A DNA stretch of 64,000 bases, taken from positions 208,712-272,711 of the forward strand of contig NZ_JARXIC010000002.1 of NCBI RefSeq assembly GCF_031127905.1, given 5' to 3'. The stretch is from Thalassobacterium sedimentorum (GTDB lineage Bacteria; Verrucomicrobiota; Verrucomicrobiia; Opitutales; Coraliomargaritaceae). Position numbers and translations under genes: made by a program. Shown here one piece after another: positions 56,351 through 64,000 of this stretch. Position 1 is the first letter of the stretch. The number at the start of each line of letters is the position of its first letter. A model generated the notes under the pieces. The model did not search any database, was not told the DNA's origin, and was given only the letters and a program-made list of their open reading frames with translations.

Positions 56351-58168
56351 ATGTATCGACTTCAGTTATTGACTTCCATCTTCCTCACACTGCTGACGCT
56401 TACAGCCTCAGCCGATATCAGTGTCAGCGCAATCTTTAATCCACCACGTGTAGCCATGGGCGACAAATCACAATATGTCGTCGAGATTAAAGAAACCGAC
56501 AACACCCGCCAACCTCAAATCGAACGTGTCACCGGCCTCCCCATCCCACAATCCGGAGGGCTGGAGCTGAGCAATGGCCGGACCTCCACCAGCCAGCAGA
56601 CCAGTATCATCAACGGCGCTGCCGAGTATAGCGTCACTCAAAAACTCATTATCGATGCCAAACCACCTCGTATTGGTACATTCACAATACCTAGCTATGT
56701 ATTTGAATATAAGGGAGAAAACTATCGTGTTCCAGCAGCGACGCTTGAAACAGTTGAACGCCCGGCAGACGCAGGCCCCACCACCGACGAACTCATCTTT
56801 CTCAAAACAAATACACCCGAGCATCTGTATGTAGGGCAAACGACCCCAATCGAGCTCAAGCTTTATATATCCGAAGAGGTCCGTCTAACAGGCCTCAACA
56901 GCTTTGATCGCAGCGCAGATGGCTTCACAATCAGCGACCTCCCAGACAGCAAAGAGACGGTCGAAATCGTCAAAGGACGTCGCTATCGAGTACTCAATTG
57001 GCCACTCTCAATCACCCCAATTCAAACAGGGCAGCAGGATCTTAATTTTCAGTTCACAGTCTCTGCCAGTGTTCCCAGCCAGAGCAACCGGCGTGACCCA
57101 TTTGGCGGGCGCGGATTTGGCAGCAGTCTCTTCGACGATCTATTCGGACAAAATGAACGCTTCACCGTTTACACAGAGCCGACCCAAATTGACGTGCGTG
57201 CACTGCCTTCCGAAGATCAACCGCACAGCTTTTCAGGTGCCATCGGCGATTTTAGTATGCAAGTCTCAACCGACCGCGACCAGACCCAAACTGGCGAACC
57301 AATTATGCTCTCAGTCGAGATCTCCGGCAAGGGCAATTTTGATCGCATTAGTGGCCCAACGATTCCCGCAACTGATGATTGGCGTAACTATGATCCGGAA
57401 TCCCAATTCCTGCCCCACTCTCCGGACAATACACTTCGCGGCACCAAACGTTTCGACTATGTAATGATCCCCAATCAATCCGGAAACATCGAAATCCCAG
57501 AAATTCGCTTCGCCTACTTTGATGCCGAAGCCCAACGCTATACAGAGCTCAGCTCACCTACAATTCCCATCGAAGTCAGTCCCTCGGATATACCAACAAT
57601 CGCCCCGGCAACCAGTCACCTGCCTAGTCCAGCGACAACGACAACCGCCCAGCCGCTACAAAAGGAACTCAGCATGGAAGAAGCGTTACTCACGCTGGAT
57701 TATCGCCCCAAACACAGCTATCGTCTGGACACCACAGCAGCAACAGAGAGTATTTATTGGATCATCAACGCCGCCATAGCTATCGCGCTCAGCTGTGCCG
57801 CATTGCTACTACGTCACCGACGACGCCTCAGGGATGATAACAGCTACGCCGCCCATTATAAAGCCAAACAAGAGCTACGCGCGGTCTCAAAGTCCGCTCA
57901 ACAAGCAGCAGACGCCGATCACTTTTATGCCAACGCGCAAAATGCAGTTCGACTCGCCACCAGCTGTCGTAGCCAGCAAAATTATCGCACCGCCAATATC
58001 GACGAACTTACACAGGCACTCAAACAAGCAAATGTTGACGATACAATCATCGAACTCACACAGGAGCTCTTCAAAACTGCAGATGCTCAGCGCTTCGCAG
58101 GCACCCGATCCACAAGCTCTCTCTCCTCTGCCAAGAACCAATTGGAAAGGATTTTGAAAGCACTATGA
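56351..58168 (+). CDS. batD: BatD-like exported protein
   Basis: A 605-residue protein with a signal peptide (MYRLQLLTSIFLTLLTLTASA), a long beta-rich extracytoplasmic region of immunoglobulin-like repeats (~20-460; for example VAMGDKSQYVVEIKE and PEHLYVGQTTPIELKLYISEEV), one membrane helix (~473-492) and a cytoplasmic helical tail. This is the BatD (oxygen-tolerance) architecture. ATG 56351 opens the signal peptide, 10 bases after batB/C; the same frame is open for 470 bases further upstream only because it runs through the repetitive tail of the previous gene. Confidence 0.92.
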   Translation: MYRLQLLTSIFLTLLTLTASADISVSAIFNPPRVAMGDKSQYVVEIKETDNTRQPQIERVTGLPIPQSGGLELSNGRTSTSQQTSIINGAAEYSVTQKLIIDAKPPRIGTFTIPSYVFEYKGENYRVPAATLETVERPADAGPTTDELIFLKTNTPEHLYVGQTTPIELKLYISEEVRLTGLNSFDRSADGFTISDLPDSKETVEIVKGRRYRVLNWPLSITPIQTGQQDLNFQFTVSASVPSQSNRRDPFGGRGFGSSLFDDLFGQNERFTVYTEPTQIDVRALPSEDQPHSFSGAIGDFSMQVSTDRDQTQTGEPIMLSVEISGKGNFDRISGPTIPATDDWRNYDPESQFLPHSPDNTLRGTKRFDYVMIPNQSGNIEIPEIRFAYFDAEAQRYTELSSPTIPIEVSPSDIPTIAPATSHLPSPATTTTAQPLQKELSMEEALLTLDYRPKHSYRLDTTAATESIYWIINAAIAIALSCAALLLRHRRRLRDDNSYAAHYKAKQELRAVSKSAQQAADADHFYANAQNAVRLATSCRSQQNYRTANIDELTQALKQANVDDTIIELTQELFKTADAQRFAGTRSTSSLSSAKNQLERILKAL

Positions 58169-58959
58169 ACTTATTAAGAAAATCAGCTAGCGATGCCGCA
58201 TACTCCGCTAGCCCGCGGCGAATCAACCTATTTTTAAAAATCCCCAAATTCATTCTACTGTATTTGAGCGCGCTAGCTGCCCCATGGCTGACTTTACATG
58301 CAGATAATTTTGAGGACGGTGTCAAAGCCTACCATCAATCCGACTACCAAGAAGCGGCCTCAGCATTTGAACGCAGCCTGTCACAGATGGAAAGCGCCGC
58401 TGCACACCATAACCTAGCGCTCAGCCTCTACCAACAGCAGCGCCCCGCCGAAGCAATTTGGCAACTCGAACGCGCTGTTCGCCTCAGCCCTGCCAACAAA
58501 AACTATCTATTCAAACTGGGCGCCCTCCGGCAGCAACTAGGCCTCTATCAACAAACGACGACTTGGTGGCAAATAGCTTCCAATAGCTTATCCCAGCGCA
58601 GCTGGATTTACATCGCAAGCGTATGCTTCTGGATTATAATTGCTGCCATCCTCTTACCCTATATGGCAGGCCGTAAACCTCGAATCCTACTGAAGCTTTG
58701 CATCAGCTTCGCTGCCATCGCACTCGCATTGAGCAGTGCCGCCCTCGTCATTCAAAGCACACGGCTGGTATCTGGAGTCATTATAAGCAACTCCCCGGTC
58801 TCGCTGCATCACGCCCCAGCAAGCGCAGCCCCCGAAGCCGGCATCGCACGCCCAGGCGAACGTGCCCAAATCCTGGATCAGCACAATCAATTCCTAAAAA
58901 TACAGACCGAAGCCGACATCACCGGCTGGATTCATAGCAAATCGCTTCGCCAGCTATAG
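58165..58959 (+). CDS. batE: BatE-like TPR protein with SH3-like C-terminus
   Basis: A 264-residue protein with an N-terminal hydrophobic/signal segment (~28-46), TPR repeats (~50-130: DGVKAYHQSDYQEAASAFERSL and AAHHNLALSLYQQQRPAEAIW), two membrane helices (~150-172 and ~178-198) and a C-terminal bacterial SH3-like domain (~205-262: GIARPGERAQILDQHNQFLKI and ITGWIHSKSLRQL). This fits BatE, the last Bat gene. It overlaps batD by four bases and ends the operon; a 222-base gap follows. Confidence 0.88.
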   Translation: MNLLRKSASDAAYSASPRRINLFLKIPKFILLYLSALAAPWLTLHADNFEDGVKAYHQSDYQEAASAFERSLSQMESAAAHHNLALSLYQQQRPAEAIWQLERAVRLSPANKNYLFKLGALRQQLGLYQQTTTWWQIASNSLSQRSWIYIASVCFWIIIAAILLPYMAGRKPRILLKLCISFAAIALALSSAALVIQSTRLVSGVIISNSPVSLHHAPASAAPEAGIARPGERAQILDQHNQFLKIQTEADITGWIHSKSLRQL

Positions 58960-59072
58960 ACTTGCTGACACAGTTGCCCCGCAGATCGCGAATGCACAAC
59001 TGGCCAAGCTCGCGGCTCATCCGACTGACATAAGCAATGATTCATGGCAGCAGCCGCGCTAATAATATTTAG

Positions 59073-59088
59073 AATAATTCCAATTATT
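59073..59088. promoter_or_regulatory. Candidate Fur/PerR-type box upstream of the fur-like gene
   Basis: A perfect 7-2-7 palindrome, AATAATT (59073-59079), CC, AATTATT (59082-59088), in an AT-rich stretch about 95 bases before the regulator start. Sequence and symmetry resemble PerR/Fur boxes (TTATAATNATTATAA type). It could mediate autoregulation of the fur-suf unit. Confidence 0.45.
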
Positions 59089-59181
59089 GCTTGAATTCGT
59101 ACTCAATCGAGTTCTATTGCTACTTGGTCTCATTATTCAAGCGATGTAGACATCCACTTTCTCGGCCATCAATCCTCCTAC

Positions 59182-59613
59182 ATGCAACTCGAACCACAGT
59201 ATAAAGAACTGCTAGACACAGCCTTGGAAGGCAGTGGTCAACGTGCAACCAAACAGCGCGAGCATGTTTATGCACTGCTTTTGCAGAAACGTGACCATCC
59301 GACTGCAGACGAAATTTATGCACGGGCGCGCTCCGAAATGCCGACCATCTCACTGGCAACGGTCTACAATTGTTTAGAAACATTGGTCGAAACGAAATTA
59401 ATTCGCCAAGTGAATTTCGAACGAGAACCGACTCGATACTGCCCAAACTTAACACAGCACGCACATTTTTACTGCCGTGAAAGCGGTGAAATCGTCGATA
59501 TTGAACTGTCCGATCAACTCATCGGTGAACTCATGAAAGTGCTCCCTAAAGGATTTTCCGCCCAGCACATCGACATCGCCTACGACGGCAAATGTAACCA
59601 CTGCCACGACTAA
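59182..59613 (+). CDS. Fur-family metal/peroxide-responsive regulator
   Basis: A 143-residue repressor-type protein. The winged helix (~20-85) has [27 protein letters not shown] and [15 protein letters not shown]. The C-terminal metal domain has [18 protein letters not shown] and ends CNHCHD. Only the last CxxC is complete; the first has a single Cys (HFYCRESG), so the structural zinc site differs from Fur/PerR of four-Cys type. The position of the PerR regulatory Asp aligns with Cys in TRYCPN by eye. It sits between the bat and suf operons and 45 bases before sufC, and probably regulates them in response to iron or oxidants (inference). Confidence 0.92.
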   Translation: MQLEPQYKELLDTALEGSGQRATKQREHVYALLLQKRDHPTADEIYARARSEMPTISLATVYNCLETLVETKLIRQVNFEREPTRYCPNLTQHAHFYCRESGEIVDIELSDQLIGELMKVLPKGFSAQHIDIAYDGKCNHCHD

Positions 59614-59658
59614 ACACAGCTCTTTACACAACCAAAAACTCTAACTTAACACCGAAAA

Positions 59659-60420
59659 ATGAACACACTCGAAATTAAGAATCTAAATGTCTCCATTGAT
59701 GGCCAAGCCATCCTCAAAGACTTCAGTCTGACGATCCCGAAAGGCGAAGTGCATGCGCTGATGGGGCCCAACGGCACCGGTAAAAGCACCTTGGCCAAAG
59801 TCATGGCTGGACACGAAGACTATACAGTCGAGAGCGGTGAAATCTTATTGGATGGCGAAAGTATCCTCGGCAAAGAGGCGGACGAAATTTCCCACGCAGG
59901 CCTATTTCTGGCCTTTCAATACCCGATGGAAATACCCGGCGTCAGTATTGCCAACTTCATCCGTGCGGCCCGCCAGGCACGACTGCCAGAAGGCGAAGAT
60001 ATCAATGCTGTCGAGTATTATAAAGAGCTCTACGCTCAAATGGACTCATTAAAAATGGATCGCAAATTCACTGCACGTTCCCTCAATGAAGGCTTCTCCG
60101 GAGGTGAGAAAAAACGCTGTGAGATCCTACAAATGGCCATGCTGTCTCCCAAGTATTGCGTCATGGATGAGACCGATTCCGGTCTGGATATCGATGCCTT
60201 GCGCATCGTGTCTGAAGGCGTCAATCACATGCGAAGCGACGAGCGTGGCTTCCTGGTAATCACCCACTATCAACGTCTACTCGACTACATCGTACCTGAT
60301 GTCGTTCACGTCATGTTCGACGGTCGCATTGTACACAGCGGCGATAAAGAACTGGCCAAAGAGCTTGAGAGCAAGGGCTACGACTGGGTCAAAGACGAAT
60401 TCGTCAGCGCCAGCGCGTAA
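59659..60420 (+). CDS. sufC: SUF Fe-S cluster assembly ATPase SufC
   Basis: A 253-residue ABC-type ATPase of normal SufC length. Walker [10 protein letters not shown] (~36), the SufC-typical [22 protein letters not shown], signature [14 protein letters not shown] and Walker [18 protein letters not shown]. SufC drives conformational changes in the SufBCD scaffold where Fe-S clusters are built. It opens the suf operon after the Fur-type regulator, with sufB 27 bases downstream. Confidence 0.98.
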   Translation: MNTLEIKNLNVSIDGQAILKDFSLTIPKGEVHALMGPNGTGKSTLAKVMAGHEDYTVESGEILLDGESILGKEADEISHAGLFLAFQYPMEIPGVSIANFIRAARQARLPEGEDINAVEYYKELYAQMDSLKMDRKFTARSLNEGFSGGEKKRCEILQMAMLSPKYCVMDETDSGLDIDALRIVSEGVNHMRSDERGFLVITHYQRLLDYIVPDVVHVMFDGRIVHSGDKELAKELESKGYDWVKDEFVSASA

Positions 60421-60447
60421 ACCAACTAATCATTAATCGCTAACATT

Positions 60448-61866
60448 ATGAGTGAACTTACAGAACAAGACGAAGCGATCCAGGTCGATACCGAGAAGGG
60501 CAACTTCAAGTATCCGGAAAACTACGAGTTCGATGCCGGTATCGGCTTGAACGAAGAAACAGTACGCTACATTTCAAAGGTTAAAGAAGAAGACCCTTGG
60601 ATTCTCGATTTCCGCCTCAAAGCATTGGAAATTTTTAATAAAAAACCAATGCCCACCCAATGGGCCGACAAGGATCTCGAGAATATACATTTCGACGAAA
60701 TCCGCTACTACCTATCCAAGGGGCAGGTACCTGCACGTTCCTGGGACGACGTTCCCGATGATGTAAAAGAAACTTTCGAACGACTGGGGATCCCTGAGCA
60801 GGAGCGCAAATTCCTCGCGGGCGTCGAAGCACAATTTGACTCGGAAGCCTCCTACTCCCGCATGAAGGAGGACTTGGAAAAAGAGGGCGTCATCTTTGTC
60901 GGCTCCACTGAAGGCCTAGCCAAGTATCCTGAAATCTTCAAACCTTACTTCGGCAAGGTCATTCCAACTGCAGACAACAAGTTTTCCGCACTCAACAGTG
61001 CCACCTTCTCTGGTGGTAGTTTCATCTACGTGCCCAAAGGCGTCAAACTCAAGCAACCACTGCAAGCCTACTTCCGAATTAACGCAGAGAATTTTGGACA
61101 ATTTGAACGCACACTGATCATTGCCGACGAAGGTGCCGAAATCACCTACATGGAAGGCTGCACAGCGCCGAAATTCGAAACTGCAACTTTACACAGTGCA
61201 GTAGTCGAACTAGTAGCCCTCAAGGGTGCCAAGATTCAGTATATCACCGTGCAAAACTGGTCTTCCAACGTGTTCAACCTGGTAACCAAGCGTGGCATGG
61301 CTGACGAAGGCGCCGAAGTTAAGTGGATTGACTGCAATATCGGCTCGCGCCTGACAATGAAGTACCCTGGAGTGGTCCTGAAGGGAAAGGGAGCCCGCGG
61401 TGAAGTACTCTCAATCGCACTCGCCAACGATGGTCAACACCAAGACACCGGAGCCAAAATGATGCACCTGGCGGACAATACCACCAGCAATATCATCTCA
61501 AAGTCAATTTCGATTGGTAAAGGGCGCTCCACCTACCGCGGTCAAGTGCACATGCCAAAGCACCTCAGGAATTGTAAGAACAATACCGAATGTGATGCTC
61601 TGTTGATCAACACCAACAGCCGAACCGACACCTACCCGGCGATCACCACCCGCGGTCAGAACAACACCGTACAACACGAGGCCAGCGTATCCAAAGTCAG
61701 CGCCGAGCAAATCTTCTACATGATGCAACGCGGCTTATCTGAAGGCGAAGCAATGAGCCTGGCAGTCAACGGCTTTGTTAACGACTTAATGAAGGCTTTC
61801 CCGATGGAATACTCGGTCGAACTCAAGCGGCTCATCGATATGGAAATGGAAGGCTCGGTCGGATAA
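60448..61866 (+). CDS. sufB: SUF Fe-S cluster assembly protein SufB
   Basis: A 472-residue scaffold protein. Landmarks are [21 protein letters not shown] (~45-65), [25 protein letters not shown], the beta-helix core, MEGCTAPKF and [14 protein letters not shown] near residue 380, the region of the conserved cysteine, and [21 protein letters not shown] at the end. SufB with SufC and SufD assembles Fe-S clusters, especially under oxidative stress or iron limitation. Confidence 0.98.
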   Translation: MSELTEQDEAIQVDTEKGNFKYPENYEFDAGIGLNEETVRYISKVKEEDPWILDFRLKALEIFNKKPMPTQWADKDLENIHFDEIRYYLSKGQVPARSWDDVPDDVKETFERLGIPEQERKFLAGVEAQFDSEASYSRMKEDLEKEGVIFVGSTEGLAKYPEIFKPYFGKVIPTADNKFSALNSATFSGGSFIYVPKGVKLKQPLQAYFRINAENFGQFERTLIIADEGAEITYMEGCTAPKFETATLHSAVVELVALKGAKIQYITVQNWSSNVFNLVTKRGMADEGAEVKWIDCNIGSRLTMKYPGVVLKGKGARGEVLSIALANDGQHQDTGAKMMHLADNTTSNIISKSISIGKGRSTYRGQVHMPKHLRNCKNNTECDALLINTNSRTDTYPAITTRGQNNTVQHEASVSKVSAEQIFYMMQRGLSEGEAMSLAVNGFVNDLMKAFPMEYSVELKRLIDMEMEGSVG

Positions 61867-61907
61867 GCCCGCCGTACCGACATGGAACGCTCAACTTAGA
61901 ACTTAGA

Positions 61908-63209
61908 ATGAACAGCACTTTGGAAACAGCAAACGAACACCTCTCGGCGAACGAGCCTAGCTGGCTGGCTGAACGCCGCGCAGCCGGACTCGACCGATTC
62001 AAAAATCTCGCCATGCCCACCGCTCGCGACGAAGCCTGGCGCTTTGCCAGTGTGGGCAAACTCAGCATCGACAATTTCAATCCTGTCGCGGCTCCCGCCA
62101 GTACCACACTCGACGCACTGACCGAGCGCTCTGAACTGGTCACTACCCGCGCAGGCCGTAGTGTCTATGTTGACGATGCGCCTGCAAATTTTGAAGGCGT
62201 CAGCCCCGAGCTACTTGCTCAAGGCGTCGTCTACCTGCCGCTCGCCGAAGCCATCGAGCAACACCCAGAGCTCTTGAAAAAATACTTCCTGAAGGAATCA
62301 ACTGAACTAGGTTCGGAAAAATTCTTCGGATTGCACGCTGCCACCGTAAAAGCTGGCTCCCTGCTGTATGTACCCAAAGGAGTCGAAATTGCAGAGCCCT
62401 TCGTAAACTACTACTGGACCAGTGCGACTCGCTCAGCAGTATTCCCGCACACCTTGATTATCGCAGAAGACAATTCAAAGGTATCCGTGGTTGATCTGTT
62501 CTTCTCCGAGACTGACGCGAACGAAGCGCTCAACATCTCGGTGTCGAATATTCATGCAGGCGCCAATGCACACGTTTTCCGCAAAATCGTACAAGACTGG
62601 AACGAGAAGACCGTTTCCTTCCAGCTGGACACCACAGTCGCTGAACGTGATGCACAGGTACAGAATGTGGCGGTCAATATCGGCGCCGAACGCGCCCGCT
62701 TTGAAAGCCAAACACGCATCGAAGGCCCGGGTGCGGATGTGAAAATGTATTCACTCACCGTCGCCGAAGAAACCCAGGAATTCGACCAACGCACCTATCA
62801 GACGCACAACGCCCCCAACGCAGTCTCTGACCTACTGTATAAAAATGCGCTGTTAAACAACGCACGTAGCATTTTTTCCGGTTTGATCAAAGTGGCTGAA
62901 GGTGCTCAACAAACGGATGCATACCAGACAAATCGCAATCTACTATTGGACCCCACAGCTGAGGCCAACGCCCTGCCCGGACTTGAGATTCTGGCGAATG
63001 ATGTGCGCTGCTCCCACGGAGCCACCACTGGCAATGTCGATGAAGCCGAACTGTTCTATATGATGCAGCGTGGGATTTCTCGCCGAGTCGCCATGCAGTT
63101 AATGGTATTCGGCTTTTTTGAGGAAATCATTGAAAAAATCGACAATGACGAACTCGCAGAAAATTTACGTCAATTGATTCACAAAAAATTTGAATCGAAA
63201 ATCAAATAG
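61908..63209 (+). CDS. sufD: SUF Fe-S cluster assembly protein SufD
   Basis: A 433-residue SufB paralogue. [18 protein letters not shown] near residue 40 is the typical N-terminal block, [21 protein letters not shown] the shared SufB/SufD core motif, and [39 protein letters not shown] carries the conserved His of SufD. The 41-base gap after sufB contains the words GAACGCTC and AACTTAGAACTTAGAA, similar to the GAAC-rich repeat before eda. No sufS or sufE/sufU gene is present; the sulfur donor must be elsewhere. Confidence 0.97.
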   Translation: MNSTLETANEHLSANEPSWLAERRAAGLDRFKNLAMPTARDEAWRFASVGKLSIDNFNPVAAPASTTLDALTERSELVTTRAGRSVYVDDAPANFEGVSPELLAQGVVYLPLAEAIEQHPELLKKYFLKESTELGSEKFFGLHAATVKAGSLLYVPKGVEIAEPFVNYYWTSATRSAVFPHTLIIAEDNSKVSVVDLFFSETDANEALNISVSNIHAGANAHVFRKIVQDWNEKTVSFQLDTTVAERDAQVQNVAVNIGAERARFESQTRIEGPGADVKMYSLTVAEETQEFDQRTYQTHNAPNAVSDLLYKNALLNNARSIFSGLIKVAEGAQQTDAYQTNRNLLLDPTAEANALPGLEILANDVRCSHGATTGNVDEAELFYMMQRGISRRVAMQLMVFGFFEEIIEKIDNDELAENLRQLIHKKFESKIK

Positions 63210-63287
63210 AGGAATTTGTTGGAATCTTTCCGTTAGGCGCATATAAAAAATATCGAGCGCCCGATGGCGGCTCCCAATCTTAGAACC

Positions 63288-63827
63288 ATGGACGAACAAC
63301 GCACACTCACCCGCGAAGTCGAGGCCACACTCATCCCACAAGGCACCCCGATGAGCTTACCCGAAGGCGAGATGGTCACCATCACACACCGACTCGGCGG
63401 CAACTTCACTGTCATGACGCATAACGGCATGTTTCGCATCAAGGGCGTCGATGGAGACGCCCTGGGTGAAGACGTCACCGAAGCCGATCAAGCCGATCAG
63501 GATCACGATGGACCTCCAGAACAAGACGCACTTTGGGACGCACTCAAAAAAGTATTCGACCCCGAAATACCGGTCAACATTGTCGACCTTGGGCTGGTTT
63601 ACTCGCTCGAGACAAAGGAACGTCTTGAAGGTGGCCATAAGATTGACATGGACATGACTCTGACCGCCCCTGGTTGCGGAATGGGACCAGCCATTGCCGA
63701 GGATGCCAAAGGTCAACTCGAACGCGTGCCCGGAGTCAGTGAAGCCGAAGTCAACATCGTCTGGGACCCACCCTGGAACCAAGATATGATCACTGAAGAA
63801 GGGAAGATGGTGCTGGGGCTGATTTAA
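63288..63827 (+). CDS. sufT: SufT-like Fe-S assembly protein (MIP18/DUF59 family)
   Basis: A 179-residue protein. The N-terminal half (~1-70) is the SufT-specific domain ([23 protein letters not shown], then [17 protein letters not shown]). The C-terminal half is DUF59/MIP18 ([25 protein letters not shown], then [22 protein letters not shown] and [11 protein letters not shown]) with the conserved Cys in APGCGMG. SufT is an accessory factor for Fe-S cluster maturation. ATG 63288 is preferred; ATG 63264 would add eight residues. It is the last gene of the operon, before a strong terminator. Confidence 0.92.
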   Translation: MDEQRTLTREVEATLIPQGTPMSLPEGEMVTITHRLGGNFTVMTHNGMFRIKGVDGDALGEDVTEADQADQDHDGPPEQDALWDALKKVFDPEIPVNIVDLGLVYSLETKERLEGGHKIDMDMTLTAPGCGMGPAIAEDAKGQLERVPGVSEAEVNIVWDPPWNQDMITEEGKMVLGLI

Positions 63828-63856
63828 CAGCTGCCGCACCCAAAATGTATTTTCAA

Positions 63857-63885
63857 AGCGGAACGTGAAAACGTTCCGCTTTTTT
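63857..63885 (+). terminator. Intrinsic terminator after the suf operon
   Basis: Perfect nine-base arms AGCGGAACG (63857-63865) and CGTTCCGCT (63872-63880) with a six-base loop, followed by T5. It ends the transcript 29 bases after the sufT stop. Confidence 0.92.
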
Positions 63886-63958
63886 GTGTACAATTGATGC
63901 TTCTTATACCTTTTAACATAAACATTGCGCATTCTGATGGAGTGGTCATGTTCATTGC

Positions 63959-64000
63959 ATGGCAAACCGCAAACTAGGAACTCAAGCCGATCGCCAGCGC
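63959..64000 (+). CDS. Possible start of an L17-like gene (3' end outside window)
   Basis: From ATG 63959 the frame reads MANRKLGTQADRQR up to the window edge. This resembles the beginning of bacterial ribosomal protein L17 (MxxRKLGR then a basic helix). Fourteen residues are too few for certainty. rpoA, which usually precedes rplQ, is absent, and no convincing ribosome-binding site is seen (GGAG is 15-16 bases upstream). Confidence 0.3.
   Translation, partial: MANRKLGTQADRQR

Overview
The window reads as a chromosomal segment of a Gram-negative bacterium of the PVC group, most likely a marine Verrucomicrobium of the Opitutae/Coraliomargarita type. This is inferred from gene content and protein flavour, not from a search: an IS200-like REP-associated transposase with its own short repeats, XylR/AraC regulators next to sugar genes, ThuA plus Gfo/Idh genes, the long (type 2) LeuA, a complete Bat operon, SufCBD-SufT, and a MotA/MotB-like pair of unfamiliar proteins. 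Most of the window is housekeeping sequence with short intergenic gaps; no prophage, CRISPR array or conjugative element is visible.

Layout: 1-2316 holds the end of an oligopeptide ABC permease, a small acidic protein, and a REP-associated transposase with four tandem 17-19 bp repeats at its 5' side. 2611-5709 is a keto-deoxy-sugar module (divergent XylR-type regulator, KDG kinase, KDPG aldolase). 5867-9611 has a parvulin isomerase, RlmN, RadC and a methyltransferase. 9778-13192 encodes a MotA/ExbB-like membrane protein and a coiled-coil partner. 13353-15665 is a PAS histidine kinase with a response regulator. 15708-21570 (minus strand) runs tig, clpP, clpX, a phasin-like gene and ubiB. 21833-28858 has small membrane proteins, a DMT transporter, queG, a 1061-residue MASE1/CHASE hybrid kinase and a prohibitin-like protein. 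28959-31862 is an AraC regulator divergent from a ThuA and Gfo/Idh pair.

31934-33863 is leuA preceded by what looks like a complete leucine attenuator: a short Leu-rich open frame, hairpins and an intrinsic terminator. 33943-42141 holds holA, cinA, uvrC, hemB, cysS, a secreted protein and an SMP-30 lactonase. 42138-46300 (minus) is a zinc/manganese ABC operon in which one permease carries a C-terminal DtxR/MntR-like repressor; a perfect 9-4-9 palindrome sits on the operon start. 46446-48160 has rplT, rpmI, an unknown gene and tRNA-Gly(GCC).

48250-63827 looks like a stress-response block: a PstS-like binding protein, an NtrC-type regulator, MoxR-DUF58-BatA-BatB/C-BatD-BatE, a Fur-family regulator, then sufC-sufB-sufD-sufT, ending at a strong terminator. 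The last 42 bases may open an L17-like gene.

The strongest candidates for undescribed biology are the leuA attenuator, the transporter-repressor fusion with its palindromic operator, the transposase-linked repeats, and the MotA/MotB-like pair. All product calls come from motif and family recognition by eye.
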